NCBI GenBank assembly: GCA_036338025.1
Contig: JAYZDB010000275.1
Location: 1 to 14,648 of the forward strand
DNA: 14,648 nucleotides
Direction: 5' to 3'
From: JAYZDB01 sp036338025
GTDB taxonomy: Bacteria; Planctomycetota; UBA1135; UBA2386
How positions within the stretch are numbered: position 1 is the stretch's first letter; the number at the start of each line of letters is the position of its first letter. Shown in pieces: positions 6,336-14,225 of the stretch. The position numbers were made by a program, and so were the translations under genes. The notes under the pieces are model-generated. The model was not told the DNA's origin. It was given only the letters and a program-made list of their open reading frames with translations, and searched no databases.

Positions 6336-7556
6336 GACGCAATCGTAGACCGCGCGCAGTTCAGACCAATGATCGGCCATGCTCTTTGCCGGCGGCATCG
6401 CCGCGTTGCGCAGTGCGTCCAGGGCGGTGGGCTCGGCAAGGAAACCCTCGATCACCGTGGTGAGAGCTTTCGTGTCGCCCCCGGGAAAGGAGACTCCACG
6501 ATCCCCGATACGTTCCACGGGAGCACCTCGATCGGAGGTAACAACCGGGAGGCCGAGCAGCATCGCCTCATCGATGACGAATCCGTGGGTCTCCAGGAAC
6601 AGCGAAGGAAAGACCGCGAGGTCGTAACAGGGGAATTCGCGCTGCATCACGGCAGTGTCGAATGTGCCGTGCAGGGTCAACCGAGTCTGTCGAGCGGTGC
6701 CACGCAAGCGTTCGGAGAAATCAAAATCGATCACGCGACCATAGTGGTGCAGTTCGACCGGTTCCGAGAGGAGCTCGCAAGCGTCCAGGAGCACTTGCAT
6801 GCCCTTGCCAGCGACGAGTCCACCCCAAGATACAATCCGCAAGATGTCGCCTTCGCGACGACACGATGGATGTGGCCGCAACTCTGGTCGTGGAAGTGAG
6901 AGGAGTTTGAATTCGAGACCACTGAGGGAGGGGACTTGTTGCAGGTAGCGCATCTGGCTGGCGGACAGCGTCAGCAGTGCGCCAGCGTGTTCGAGCTCCG
7001 TTCGGAATACCCCCTCGCGTTCCCGCAGGATGATTTTCACGTCGGATCTGGAATCTCCGATTCGCTCGGCGACACATTCTATACAGGTCTCTCGTGCCAC
7101 ATCCGTCGCGCAAATCTTGTCATCACGCATACGAAAGGACCAAGGGCAGATCGCGTGGAAGTCGTGCAATGTAACGACCGTCGGAATCCCCGCCATAGTT
7201 GCCCGGGCCACCAGATCGCTCGTCGTGTTGTGCCAGTGGTGGATATGGAGAAGGTCGAACTTCTCGTGACGCATCATCTCGACGAAGTTCTCGCCGAGGT
7301 CTGAATTCCGGACCGCGTGGTCGAGGTCACGTAACCAGGGACGAAGCCGAAGCACACGAAGCCCCCCGATGAACTCCTCGGCCCACACCGGCTCGTCCGT
7401 GCGCGAACGAGATGGATCAGGTTCGGTACTGGGGTGCCCCCGTTCCGTCCCGGCGAAGATCGTGACCTGTATCGATTCCTCACGCTGGGTCTGAGCCAGT
7501 TGTTCTACGTAGGACTCGGTGCCGCCGCGAGACGCTGGCGGAAACGAGTGGAGCAC
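6321..7556 (-). CDS. GT4-family glycosyltransferase
   Basis: This retaining GT-B-fold glycosyltransferase has 411 residues from GTG 7556. It shows the N-terminal glycine-rich motif PPASRGGTESYVEQL (6-20), the acceptor-domain strand LLHIHHWHN (102-110), and the donor-domain start WGGLVAGKGMQVLLDA (244-259). The GT4 E-x7-E motif lies at E322 and E330 inside FLETHGFVIDEAMLLGLPVV. Four cysteines (C137, C149, C158, C161) form a cluster seen in some GT4 enzymes and could bind metal. It would transfer a sugar from a nucleotide donor to a glycan or lipid acceptor in the cytoplasm. The GTG start removes the first beta strand: codons immediately upstream encode LHVLHV before LHSFPP, so the true start is probably further up, perhaps CTG 7571 or the rarer ATA 7598. 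No in-frame ATG occurs before the stop at 7610-7608. Confidence 0.93.
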   Translation of the reverse strand: MLHSFPPASRGGTESYVEQLAQTQREESIQVTIFAGTERGHPSTEPDPSRSRTDEPVWAEEFIGGLRVLRLRPWLRDLDHAVRNSDLGENFVEMMRHEKFDLLHIHHWHNTTSDLVARATMAGIPTVVTLHDFHAICPWSFRMRDDKICATDVARETCIECVAERIGDSRSDVKIILREREGVFRTELEHAGALLTLSASQMRYLQQVPSLSGLEFKLLSLPRPELRPHPSCRREGDILRIVSWGGLVAGKGMQVLLDACELLSEPVELHHYGRVIDFDFSERLRGTARQTRLTLHGTFDTAVMQREFPCYDLAVFPSLFLETHGFVIDEAMLLGLPVVTSDRGAPVERIGDRGVSFPGGDTKALTTVIEGFLAEPTALDALRNAAMPPAKSMADHWSELRAVYDCVLKTV

Positions 7557-7624
7557 GTGGAGAACATGCAGGCTCGGAGTTGCGTTGGGGTTGTCTATGG
7601 CTCCCCTTCATGAACAGTGGGAAT

Positions 7625-7651
7625 CCCAAGACGTCCATCGAACGTCTTGGG
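7625..7651 (-). terminator. Hairpin downstream of the small lipoprotein gene
   Basis: A perfect 10-bp inverted repeat (CCCAAGACGT / ACGTCTTGGG) with a 7-nt loop lies 34 nt past the stop of the minus-strand lipoprotein gene and before the glycosyltransferase start. No T-run follows on the minus strand, so it would be an imperfect terminator or an mRNA-stabilising hairpin. Confidence 0.4.
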
Positions 7652-7685
7652 CAAGGTGTGGTGCTTCACAGTAATTGCGCTGCGG

Positions 7686-8144
7686 TCATTTCCCCTGGCG
7701 GGTTTGGTAGGTCCGCTCCTTTGCCTCCCCTCGCGCAACTGTGCCTGGGTAACCGCGCACCCAGACTTCTTCTTCCTTCCACAGGAAGTAGTTGGTGACC
7801 CGCTTCGTGAACAAGGGGAAACCCAAGACGTCGCTCTTGGTCGCCGCCAAGACGTTGTACACCGCAGCGTTTTCCACACTGTTGGCGCCACCGCCACCGA
7901 TCAACGGTAAGCCATCAAGTGGCCCGCCGGGCCCGGTCGGGTACGCGAACTCAGACTGGCCGAGTTGAATGAACCCTAAGATGACGGTCGCCTTCGCGGA
8001 TCCCTTCGCCATCTCGGAGGCGTAGGTGACGTTGATGTCTAGAGGATTCGCTTCGACGGGGAATTCACGTTCGCTCCCATAACCACGTTGTGTGGAGATA
8101 CAGGACGTGATGAGAAGCGAAGTCACGAGGAGGAGTGCTTTCAT
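7686..8144 (-). CDS. Small lipoprotein, TRL/DUF6567-like
   Basis: This 152-residue protein starts MKALLLVTSLLITSC, a lipoprotein signal peptide with lipobox ITSC and lipidated C15, so the mature protein is membrane-anchored outside the cytoplasm. The mature part has GSAKATVILGFIQLGQ (48-63), an alanine-rich stretch NAAVYNVLAATKSDVLG (92-108), and paired strands VTNYFLWKEEEVWVRGYPGTV (116-136, with one residue between the halves). This order recalls small TRL-like or DUF6567-like lipoproteins found in several Gram-negative phyla, but the match is from memory and weak. ATG 8144 is preferred because the 24 residues possible upstream would bury the signal peptide. A glycine-rich segment (about 71-86) interrupts the domain. 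Function unknown. It is transcribed towards the glycosyltransferase and divergently from the Gfo/Idh/MocA gene. Confidence 0.8.
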   Translation of the reverse strand: MKALLLVTSLLITSCISTQRGYGSEREFPVEANPLDINVTYASEMAKGSAKATVILGFIQLGQSEFAYPTGPGGPLDGLPLIGGGGANSVENAAVYNVLAATKSDVLGFPLFTKRVTNYFLWKEEEVWVRGYPGTVARGEAKERTYQTRQGK

Positions 8145-8187
8145 GATTGGGTTGGATGAGAAAGGCTGAAGCTTTGCAAAATGGGCA

Positions 8188-8282
8188 GCCGAGACGAACT
8201 CGGCCGACGTCCTCAAGACTAGGAACCGACTCCTAGCCTGCGCAACGGTAGCCGGTTGGAAGTTGGTTGGAAGGAACTTCCA
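8188..8282. promoter_or_regulatory. Dyad and direct-repeat cluster between divergent genes
   Basis: The 272-nt gap between the divergent starts at 8144 and 8417 holds three short perfect dyads: GCCGAG/CTCGGC at 8188-8204, CTAGGA/TCCTAG at 8219-8236, and TGGAAG/CTTCCA at 8268-8282. It also holds a direct repeat of GGTTGGAAG at 8254-8262 and 8265-8273, with an 11-bp period (about one helical turn). This looks like an operator region, but no regulator is encoded in the window, and no convincing -35/-10 pair was found. Confidence 0.3.
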
Positions 8283-8416
8283 GCCCGGATGTGAGCATGG
8301 AAAAGTCGGCTTACCAGCTCCTGACCTTGTGTTGCTCGTGCTCCGGTCATTCTCCTGCCCACACTCGCTTTGTTGTTGCGCGTGTCAGCCTACCCCAGCA
8401 CTCTGGTGGGACGACC

Positions 8417-9826
8417 ATGAAGAACCCGAACACAAACTCCAAGAACCCTCTGCCCCAACCCCCCAACCGTCGCGACTTCATCAAGGGCGCCGCCAGTGCC
8501 GGGGCCCTCGCCGGCATCGCCCTCCCGCACGTCCACTCCGGGGTAGATGACACCATCCGCGTCGCCGTCATCGGATGCGGTGGCCGCGGAACCGGGGCGG
8601 CTCAAAATGCCCTGCAGGTTCCCGACAAGAACGGCCCGATCAAGCTCGTTGCCATGGCCGACGTCTCCGAGGCCAAGCTCAACCGCAGCTACGCGGCCAT
8701 CAAGGCCAAGCACAAGGGCAATGACAAGGTGGACGTCCCAAAGGAGCGGCGGCACATCGGTTTCGATGGCTACAAGCACGCCATGGATGCCCTCAGGCCG
8801 GGGGACATTGCCATCTTCACCACGCCCTGCGCGTTTCGCTGGGTCCACTACCAGCAGGCCATTGAGAAGGGACTCAACGTATTCATGGAGAAACCGCTGA
8901 CGCCGGACGGTTACAGCTCCCGCAAGATGCTGGAACTGAACAAGAAGGCGCAGGCCAAGAACCTGAAGGTCGGGGTCGGCCTCATGTGTCGGCACAGCCA
9001 GGCCCGCGGTGAACTGGTCCAGCGGATCCGGAACGGCGAACTCGGGGAGATCATGCTCCTGCGTGCCTACCGACTGCAGCCGCCGATCGTGACCTGCTTC
9101 TCGACCAAGAAACCCGAGGGAGAATCAGAACTCCTCTACCAGATCCGTCGCTTCCACAGCTTCCTGTGGCTCTCCGGCGGATCCTACAGTGACTTCTTCA
9201 TCCACAACATCGACGAGTGCTGCTGGATGAAGGACGCCTGGCCGGTCAAGGCCCAGGCGCTTGGTGGACGCCACTACCGCGGCGACAACATCGACCAGAA
9301 CTTCGATACTTACACGGTTGAGTACACCTTTGCCGACGAGGCCAAGATGTACCTCCACGGGCGCAACATGCCCGGATGCTACGGCGAGTTCGCCAGCCAC
9401 GCGCACGGCACCAAGGGCTATGCCCTGGTCTCCGGCCCGGGCGGACACCGCTCGCAGGCCCGCATCCACAAGGGACTCGGTCCGGATAGCGACGTCGCCT
9501 GGGTGTTCGGCAACCGTAAAGGTGGACGCCGGGTCAAGGAGACCAACCCCTATCAGGATGAGTGGAACCACCTGCTCGACGCCATCCGCAACGACCAACC
9601 GTACAACGAGGTCGAGCGCGGCGTGGCTGCCAGCGTTGTCACCTCGATGGGGCGAATGGCCGCGCACACCGGACAGCTGATCACGTACGAGCAGATGCTG
9701 GCTGCCAACCAGTTTGGCCCGGGCATCGACAAGCTCACCATGGACTCGGACTCACCCCTGATGCCCGACAAGAACGGCGTCTACCCGATCCCCGAGCCCG
9801 GGGTCAAGAAGAGCAGGGAATACTAG
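8417..9826 (+). CDS. Tat-exported Gfo/Idh/MocA family oxidoreductase
   Basis: This 469-residue protein has a twin-arginine signal NRRDFIKGAASAGALAGIALP (residues 17-37), so it is probably exported folded with its cofactor or membrane-attached. The NAD(P)-binding Rossmann start is IRVAVIGCGGRGTG (47-60), with D82 after strand 2. The family EKP motif lies at 158-160 in VFMEKPLTPDG, followed by LKVGVGLMCRHSQA (183-196) and the C-terminal alpha/beta domain, including GGSYSDFFIHNIDECCW (254-270). Related exported proteins are abundant in planctomycetes and are thought to oxidise or rearrange sugars with a tightly bound nicotinamide cofactor. ATG 8417 directly precedes the Tat leader; GGTGGG lies 6 nt upstream. 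The longer in-frame extension to 8267 would put some 50 residues before the leader and was rejected. It stands alone on the + strand and need not belong to the upstream operon. Confidence 0.93.
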   Translation: MKNPNTNSKNPLPQPPNRRDFIKGAASAGALAGIALPHVHSGVDDTIRVAVIGCGGRGTGAAQNALQVPDKNGPIKLVAMADVSEAKLNRSYAAIKAKHKGNDKVDVPKERRHIGFDGYKHAMDALRPGDIAIFTTPCAFRWVHYQQAIEKGLNVFMEKPLTPDGYSSRKMLELNKKAQAKNLKVGVGLMCRHSQARGELVQRIRNGELGEIMLLRAYRLQPPIVTCFSTKKPEGESELLYQIRRFHSFLWLSGGSYSDFFIHNIDECCWMKDAWPVKAQALGGRHYRGDNIDQNFDTYTVEYTFADEAKMYLHGRNMPGCYGEFASHAHGTKGYALVSGPGGHRSQARIHKGLGPDSDVAWVFGNRKGGRRVKETNPYQDEWNHLLDAIRNDQPYNEVERGVAASVVTSMGRMAAHTGQLITYEQMLAANQFGPGIDKLTMDSDSPLMPDKNGVYPIPEPGVKKSREY

Positions 9827-9934
9827 GCTGGCCCCACGACAAGCGTCGGAACACAAGCACCTTTGAACAGGTCTGAACCAATCGACAGGTCTGGGGGATC
9901 AGGGCTGCGTTCGCACAATGCTATGCTGCGCGGC

Positions 9935-10441
9935 ATGAAGTGGTTCCATTCCCTGAGCCTGACCGCTCTCGTGCTGGTCGCCTGCAACCGCGCCGACGAC
10001 ATCTCCAAGACCACCGCCTCGCATATCCACGGACCGCACGACGGTATGGTGGCGGCCTTTGGCAAGGGAACGTCCGCCGGCTACCTGGAACTCAAACTCC
10101 ACGACGACAAAGGTGATCTGGAACTCTGGCTGAACCAGGACGACAAACACGCCAGGCCCTTCGATCTACCGCTCGACGCGACGATCGAGATCGAGTTCAC
10201 CGACAAGTCCGGCCGGAAGGTCACGCTTCGGCCCCGCAACAAGACGAACAACGAGGACGAAAGCGGCGTGGCCAACGCCCGGGACGGCAAGACGAACTAC
10301 TTCATCTTTCCTAGCCAGCCCGGTGAAGACGCATCTTGGCTGCAAGGCAAGGAATTCCACTCGACCGTGATCGTCCGTTTCACGCGAGACGGCGTCGCGT
10401 TTGCCTCTCAAAAGCTGAAGCTCGCGCCACACTCACACTGA
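9935..10441 (+). CDS. Small lipoprotein with His-rich N-terminal motif
   Basis: This 168-residue protein starts with a lipoprotein signal ending LVAC (lipidated C17). The mature part opens with HIHGPHDGMVAAFG (30-43), and LELKLHDDKGDLELWLNQDD (51-70) follows. This HGPH-G pattern and a beta strand with a D-D pair recall a small periplasmic domain, common in planctomycetes, whose histidines could bind metal; that link is inference. A strand-rich core follows (IEIEFTDKSGRKVTLRP, 84-100), then FHSTVIVRF (141-149), and the protein ends in HSH. ATG 9935 is chosen because the leader starts there; ATG 9923 would add four residues. No ribosome binding site is obvious. The gene starts 108 nt after the oxidoreductase stop and may share its transcript. 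It ends 43 nt from the convergent CotH gene. Function unknown. Confidence 0.82.
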   Translation: MKWFHSLSLTALVLVACNRADDISKTTASHIHGPHDGMVAAFGKGTSAGYLELKLHDDKGDLELWLNQDDKHARPFDLPLDATIEIEFTDKSGRKVTLRPRNKTNNEDESGVANARDGKTNYFIFPSQPGEDASWLQGKEFHSTVIVRFTRDGVAFASQKLKLAPHSH

Positions 10442-10484
10442 GTTCTTGCGGCGCGCGCAGCTGGGGTCGATTGGCAGTGGATCG

Positions 10485-12893
10485 CTACTTGGACACGCGG
10501 ATTGCCAAGGCGTTGGTAAATTCCTGGACCAGGGCCTGGACGTAGACGGTCACGCCCGCGGTGTTTGCTGGCAGTGCCGGGGTACGGATCCGGCTGGCGC
10601 CGTTGGCGTCCAGGGTCACCGGCGCGAGCACCATCGCGGCCGGGTCCAGCATGAGTGGCCCGATCGGGCCAAAGTCCCAAACGCCAACCCCGACGGAGAC
10701 GCCGAGGATGCCAACGCCCCGCGGCGTGCCGCCATCGATCTGCAGGTCGAGGGTATTGCCGACCTTCGGCAGGCTGCTGCTGCGCAGGTCGGTACCGCCA
10801 GGACTACCGGTGCGGCGTCGGTCCATCGGAACCACCTTGCCCGGGCCGGTGCCGGTGACCGGTGCGCCACCGCTCGGCTCCCAGAGGTAGTAGATGTGGG
10901 GACCGCCATCGGGGACGTTGCCGTAGCTGCGATCGGACTTCTGCCGGGCGAACACGATGCCGTCGAGGGCCAGGTTGCCGCGCGCATCGGTGTCGATCAG
11001 GAACACCTCCTCGCCTTCGTCGCTGAGCTTGAAGCTTGCGTGCAGCGGACCGTCACCGGGTTCGTTGTCACACCAGATCCGCAGAAAACCACCAGCGAGG
11101 ATCTTGGTATTGGCGGGGAACTCCCACTTCTTCGGCTCCGCGATGTCGTCGGTCAGGTAGTGGCCGCTGAGGTCGTAGTCGGCTGCGCTGGTGTTGAGCA
11201 ACTCCAGCCAATCCTCCGCCTCGCCCTTGGAGTCCAGGTCACCGTTGTCGTTGTCCGCCAACAACTCGTTGATCAACACCGGCCCGGTCGAGCGCACCGG
11301 CAAGGTGCGCAGCGTCCGGGGGGCAAACTCGGGCCGACGCGGATGGAACCTGACCGAGAAGTTGGTGGCGTTGGCCCGTAGGTAGAAGTACCGGGTCTTG
11401 AACGCCGGCGCGGCCGGGAACGACCCACCGTAGACGCCGTCGTTGGCCTTGCCATCATGGTGCAGGCCATCGTCAAACATCGGCGTAAGCGAGTAGCTCG
11501 AATGCAGCACGTCGGTGGTGTGCAGGGTGACCTTCTTGACGCCGACCGTGGCAGTCACCTTGGCCTGCACCCAGACGGTCTGGCCAGGCACCGCTACCGA
11601 ACGTGGGTACACCACCTCGGTGATCTGTGGAGTCGGCACATTGATCTGCGGGTGCTGACTCAGAAACGCGTGCCGCCGATCCACCAGGGGCTTCATCGCA
11701 TGTAGGACACCAAACATCGAGCCAGTGACATCCTTCGTCAGGTTGCCGCGAAAGTCTGCGTAGGGAAACTGCCGGTTCGGATCAGCCTGGACCGCCGCGT
11801 CGATCATGTTCTGATAGCGGTCGTTGCTGGTCTTCATCACCGCGTCCCACTGGTAACTCTCATCCAACAGCGTGCGCACATGCGCCAGGTAACGATGCTT
11901 GTACGCGCCGATCCCGAGCAGGACCTTGACCAGGGGGCGGTTCGGCCAGGTCAAGTTGTGGAACAGCGGCAGCGTCCAGGGAGTAGGGCCACCCAGGTAA
12001 CTGCCAAACGCCATGTTCTCATCCCACGGAATCATGTTCATCAGGCCCGTGTCCGGATCGATGTAGAAGTGGAAGTTGCGGCCAGCGCCGAGGTAGCTGT
12101 CCAGGTTGTGGATCACGTTGTGGGTCGCCAGGTACCACAGCGTCCGATCGACATTGATCACCTGTTCGATATTGCGCCGCAGGTTGGCGGCGGAGCTTCG
12201 ATTCAGCTTGATTGTCAGGTTCAGCAGTTGATCCCAGGCCTTGGGATCCGAGCTCTTCAAGGTGTAGTGCGGATGGTTCACCGACGCAGTGGTGCCGCGG
12301 TATTCAAAGGTAGAGGTATCGACGTTCGGGCCAGTCGGCGGATCCCCTTTGAACCGACCACCTTCATCATCGCGGTAGAAGTGGCGCAGGAAGTCCTTGT
12401 TGGGCTGCTCAATCAGGATGTAGACACCCCAGTATTGACCGTTCATGTAGACCCGTGCGAACGCGGTCTGCGGCGACGGCAGGTATCTCGCCATGAGATC
12501 GTAGGTCAACACCTCGCGGGTGAAGGTCGGATCGATGAAGGCGTTGTTGAGGTTGATGGTGCTGTAACCGTAGAGCTCCTGGCCAGGGTTGAAGGCATCC
12601 AGGATCACATTGAACGGCAGCTTCCGAGTGTTCACCGCCCGTGAGGAGTTGCCCTTGATGTGCAAACCGACGCCCGGGTAGGTCACATTGTCGATCCGCA
12701 GGTCACACTGCACCGGCGTTCGTGTGTTCGCCGAAGCCAGGACCTGCGCCCACCAGTTGGTCTGCTTGAAGGTGAAGTACAGATCACGCAGACGAGACTT
12801 GTCGAACAAGGGGTCCGGAGTCTGCGCCGCCAACACGGAACCCAGCCCGAGCACAAGACAGGTGAGGAGGCGGCAGCAACTCGGTGCAAACAT
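10485..12893 (-). CDS. Secreted CotH kinase / lamin-tail domain protein
   Basis: This 802-residue exported protein has a signal peptide in residues 1-24 (core LLTCLVLGLGSVLAAQ). Residues about 34-415 form a CotH-like atypical protein kinase domain with GLHIKGNSSR (76-85), LNNAFIDPTFTREVLTYDL (115-133), YWGVYILIEQPNKDF (154-168), an HNLDSY motif with D265, and IPWDENMAFG with D291 and N293 as probable metal ligands. An Ig-like beta domain follows (about 420-525), with DDGLHHDGKANDGVYGG, a typical repeat-domain loop. A lamin-tail domain occupies about 538-675, beginning VLINELLADND and containing AEDWLELLN. A C-terminal beta-rich domain (about 684-802) resembles the end of the divergent neighbour. 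CotH proteins phosphorylate coat or surface proteins in spore formers; substrates of the planctomycete proteins are unknown. The start is set by the signal peptide; no clear ribosome binding site is visible. Confidence 0.93.
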   Translation of the reverse strand: MFAPSCCRLLTCLVLGLGSVLAAQTPDPLFDKSRLRDLYFTFKQTNWWAQVLASANTRTPVQCDLRIDNVTYPGVGLHIKGNSSRAVNTRKLPFNVILDAFNPGQELYGYSTINLNNAFIDPTFTREVLTYDLMARYLPSPQTAFARVYMNGQYWGVYILIEQPNKDFLRHFYRDDEGGRFKGDPPTGPNVDTSTFEYRGTTASVNHPHYTLKSSDPKAWDQLLNLTIKLNRSSAANLRRNIEQVINVDRTLWYLATHNVIHNLDSYLGAGRNFHFYIDPDTGLMNMIPWDENMAFGSYLGGPTPWTLPLFHNLTWPNRPLVKVLLGIGAYKHRYLAHVRTLLDESYQWDAVMKTSNDRYQNMIDAAVQADPNRQFPYADFRGNLTKDVTGSMFGVLHAMKPLVDRRHAFLSQHPQINVPTPQITEVVYPRSVAVPGQTVWVQAKVTATVGVKKVTLHTTDVLHSSYSLTPMFDDGLHHDGKANDGVYGGSFPAAPAFKTRYFYLRANATNFSVRFHPRRPEFAPRTLRTLPVRSTGPVLINELLADNDNGDLDSKGEAEDWLELLNTSAADYDLSGHYLTDDIAEPKKWEFPANTKILAGGFLRIWCDNEPGDGPLHASFKLSDEGEEVFLIDTDARGNLALDGIVFARQKSDRSYGNVPDGGPHIYYLWEPSGGAPVTGTGPGKVVPMDRRRTGSPGGTDLRSSSLPKVGNTLDLQIDGGTPRGVGILGVSVGVGVWDFGPIGPLMLDPAAMVLAPVTLDANGASRIRTPALPANTAGVTVYVQALVQEFTNALAIRVSK

Positions 12894-13217
12894 GGACAAC
12901 CCGATGGGATGGAACAACGATCGGCGGACCCCCGTTAGTTTACCTCTCAAACCACTCCGAGGGGCTGGGTTCCGGCACTTTGACCGCAAACCTCAAATCA
13001 CCACCCACGCGTATATGCACCGCGGTTCGCTGCCGTGGCAGGCCAAACACCCGAACCCATCGACCGTCCGGTAAGCGTCGACAGCGCAAGAGCGAGCACG
13101 ATGGTATATTGTTCGTGGCACCTGGGTACGCGTCGCCATCGCACACCGCAGGCCTCCAACACTTCGACTCTCACCACAGCAGTAGCCTTCCCCAGTACGG
13201 GACCAGGAGAACTCCTG
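12894..13217. other. Intergenic region between divergent secreted-protein genes
   Basis: These 324 nt separate the start of the CotH gene (-) from the start of the discoidin-like gene (+) and must hold both promoters. A TATATT stretch near 13104-13109 could be a -10-like element for the + strand, but it has no matching -35. Frames that run through this region lack signal peptides and ribosome binding sites. Nothing else is recognisable. Confidence 0.4.
13205..13209 (+). promoter_or_regulatory. Ribosome binding site of the discoidin-like gene
   Basis: AGGAG lies 8 nt before ATG 13218 and decides that start, which is also where the signal peptide begins. Confidence 0.7.
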
Positions 13218-14225
13218 ATGCAACTCCTAGCGATGCGAACATCCTTCCTGGCCTTCGCGATTTATAGCGCGGTCGGCTTCGGCCTCGCTGCGATGGCAAG
13301 CGCTCAGAAAATCTCTATCGGCAAGAAGTACGCGTACTTCAAGACCGTGCCGGGCCAGGCCGCTATCTACTATTTCGACAACGCTTCGGTTCATGGTGCG
13401 CATGACGTTCACACCGTTGGCCTGGGCGCATACGACCTCGGCGAACTGACCGACGGCACCCTGTCATCCAATGTCGGGATTCGCGGTGTCGCAGCCAACG
13501 CCCCGCCTGCCGACATCATTATCGATCTCGGCGGAGTGACCTTCGTTGGCGATTGCGTGCTCGGCACCCCCGTTGTCGCCTCGCTCAACAACAATGCGCC
13601 AGATGACGTCACGGTGTCCTACAGCATCACGGGTACCGCCCCGAACGATTTCTTCTCCGCCCAGTTCTACGACATGGAAGCCATGTATGGCCCCTTGGCT
13701 GACGGTCATCACGATTTGTTGTTGAAGGGCAGCGGCACTGTCGCCCGCTACGTAAAACTCGAGTTCGACGGTGGCTCGATGGCCGAGCCTGGCGGGTCGG
13801 ACCCCGATGAGAAATGGATGCTGGACGAGATCTCGATCTACGGGCCACAGTGCCCGGCGTTCGCATACAGGTACGGCAAGGGCCTGCCCGGACAACTCGG
13901 TATTCCGACTCTCACCGCCAGTGCTCTGCCGAAGTTTGGCGCCAACATCAGCCTCCTGGCGTCAAATTCATCGGCGACCGCGACCCAGTGCATGGTGCTG
14001 TTGGGCATCAGTCGGGCGTCGATCCCGTTCCTCGGTGGCAAGCTGCTCACCGTCCCGATCGTCTTGTCCGGCCTGCCGATGCCGGCCGCCGGTCTCACCC
14101 TGCCGGTGACCATCCCCACCGGGAACTGCCTGGCCAGCGCCTACCTGCAGGTGCTCCAGCTCGATGCGGCTGCCGCATTCGGAGTCTCGATGAGCCCAGG
14201 GTTACGTCTGGACCCGGGCTACTAA
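13218..14225 (+). CDS. Secreted discoidin-like protein with planctomycete-type C-terminal domain
   Basis: This 335-residue exported protein has a signal peptide in residues 1-29, with probable cleavage after AMASA before Q30. Residues about 33-210 resemble a galactose-binding/F5-8 (discoidin)-like beta sandwich: ELTDGTLSS (76-84), IIIDLGGVTFVGDCVL (100-115), VTVSYSITGT (131-140), ARYVKLEFDGG (176-186) and WMLDEISIYG (200-209). Such domains bind glycans or surfaces. Residues about 215-335 form a second beta-rich domain that starts YRYGKGLPGQLGIPTL and contains ALPKFGANISL (236-246). It matches the C-terminal domain of the divergent CotH protein (SLPKVGNTLDL) and may be a common surface-attachment or export module. 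ATG 13218 has a good ribosome binding site. The protein probably lies at the cell surface or outside; its ligand is unknown. Confidence 0.85.
   Translation: MQLLAMRTSFLAFAIYSAVGFGLAAMASAQKISIGKKYAYFKTVPGQAAIYYFDNASVHGAHDVHTVGLGAYDLGELTDGTLSSNVGIRGVAANAPPADIIIDLGGVTFVGDCVLGTPVVASLNNNAPDDVTVSYSITGTAPNDFFSAQFYDMEAMYGPLADGHHDLLLKGSGTVARYVKLEFDGGSMAEPGGSDPDEKWMLDEISIYGPQCPAFAYRYGKGLPGQLGIPTLTASALPKFGANISLLASNSSATATQCMVLLGISRASIPFLGGKLLTVPIVLSGLPMPAAGLTLPVTIPTGNCLASAYLQVLQLDAAAAFGVSMSPGLRLDPGY

Noticed and set aside
8267..8416. Upstream extension of the Gfo/Idh/MocA frame by 50 codons
   Set aside because: It would bury the twin-arginine leader inside the protein, and it crosses the repeat-rich divergent promoter region.
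10446..11381. Long open frame on the + strand (311 codons) antisense to the CotH gene
   Set aside because: It has no signal peptide, recognisable motif or ribosome binding site. It is explained by the GC-rich codon pattern of the CotH gene on the other strand.
11880..12644. Second antisense open frame within the CotH gene
   Set aside because: Its composition is biased and carries no motif, and the minus strand encodes clear CotH motifs across the same stretch.
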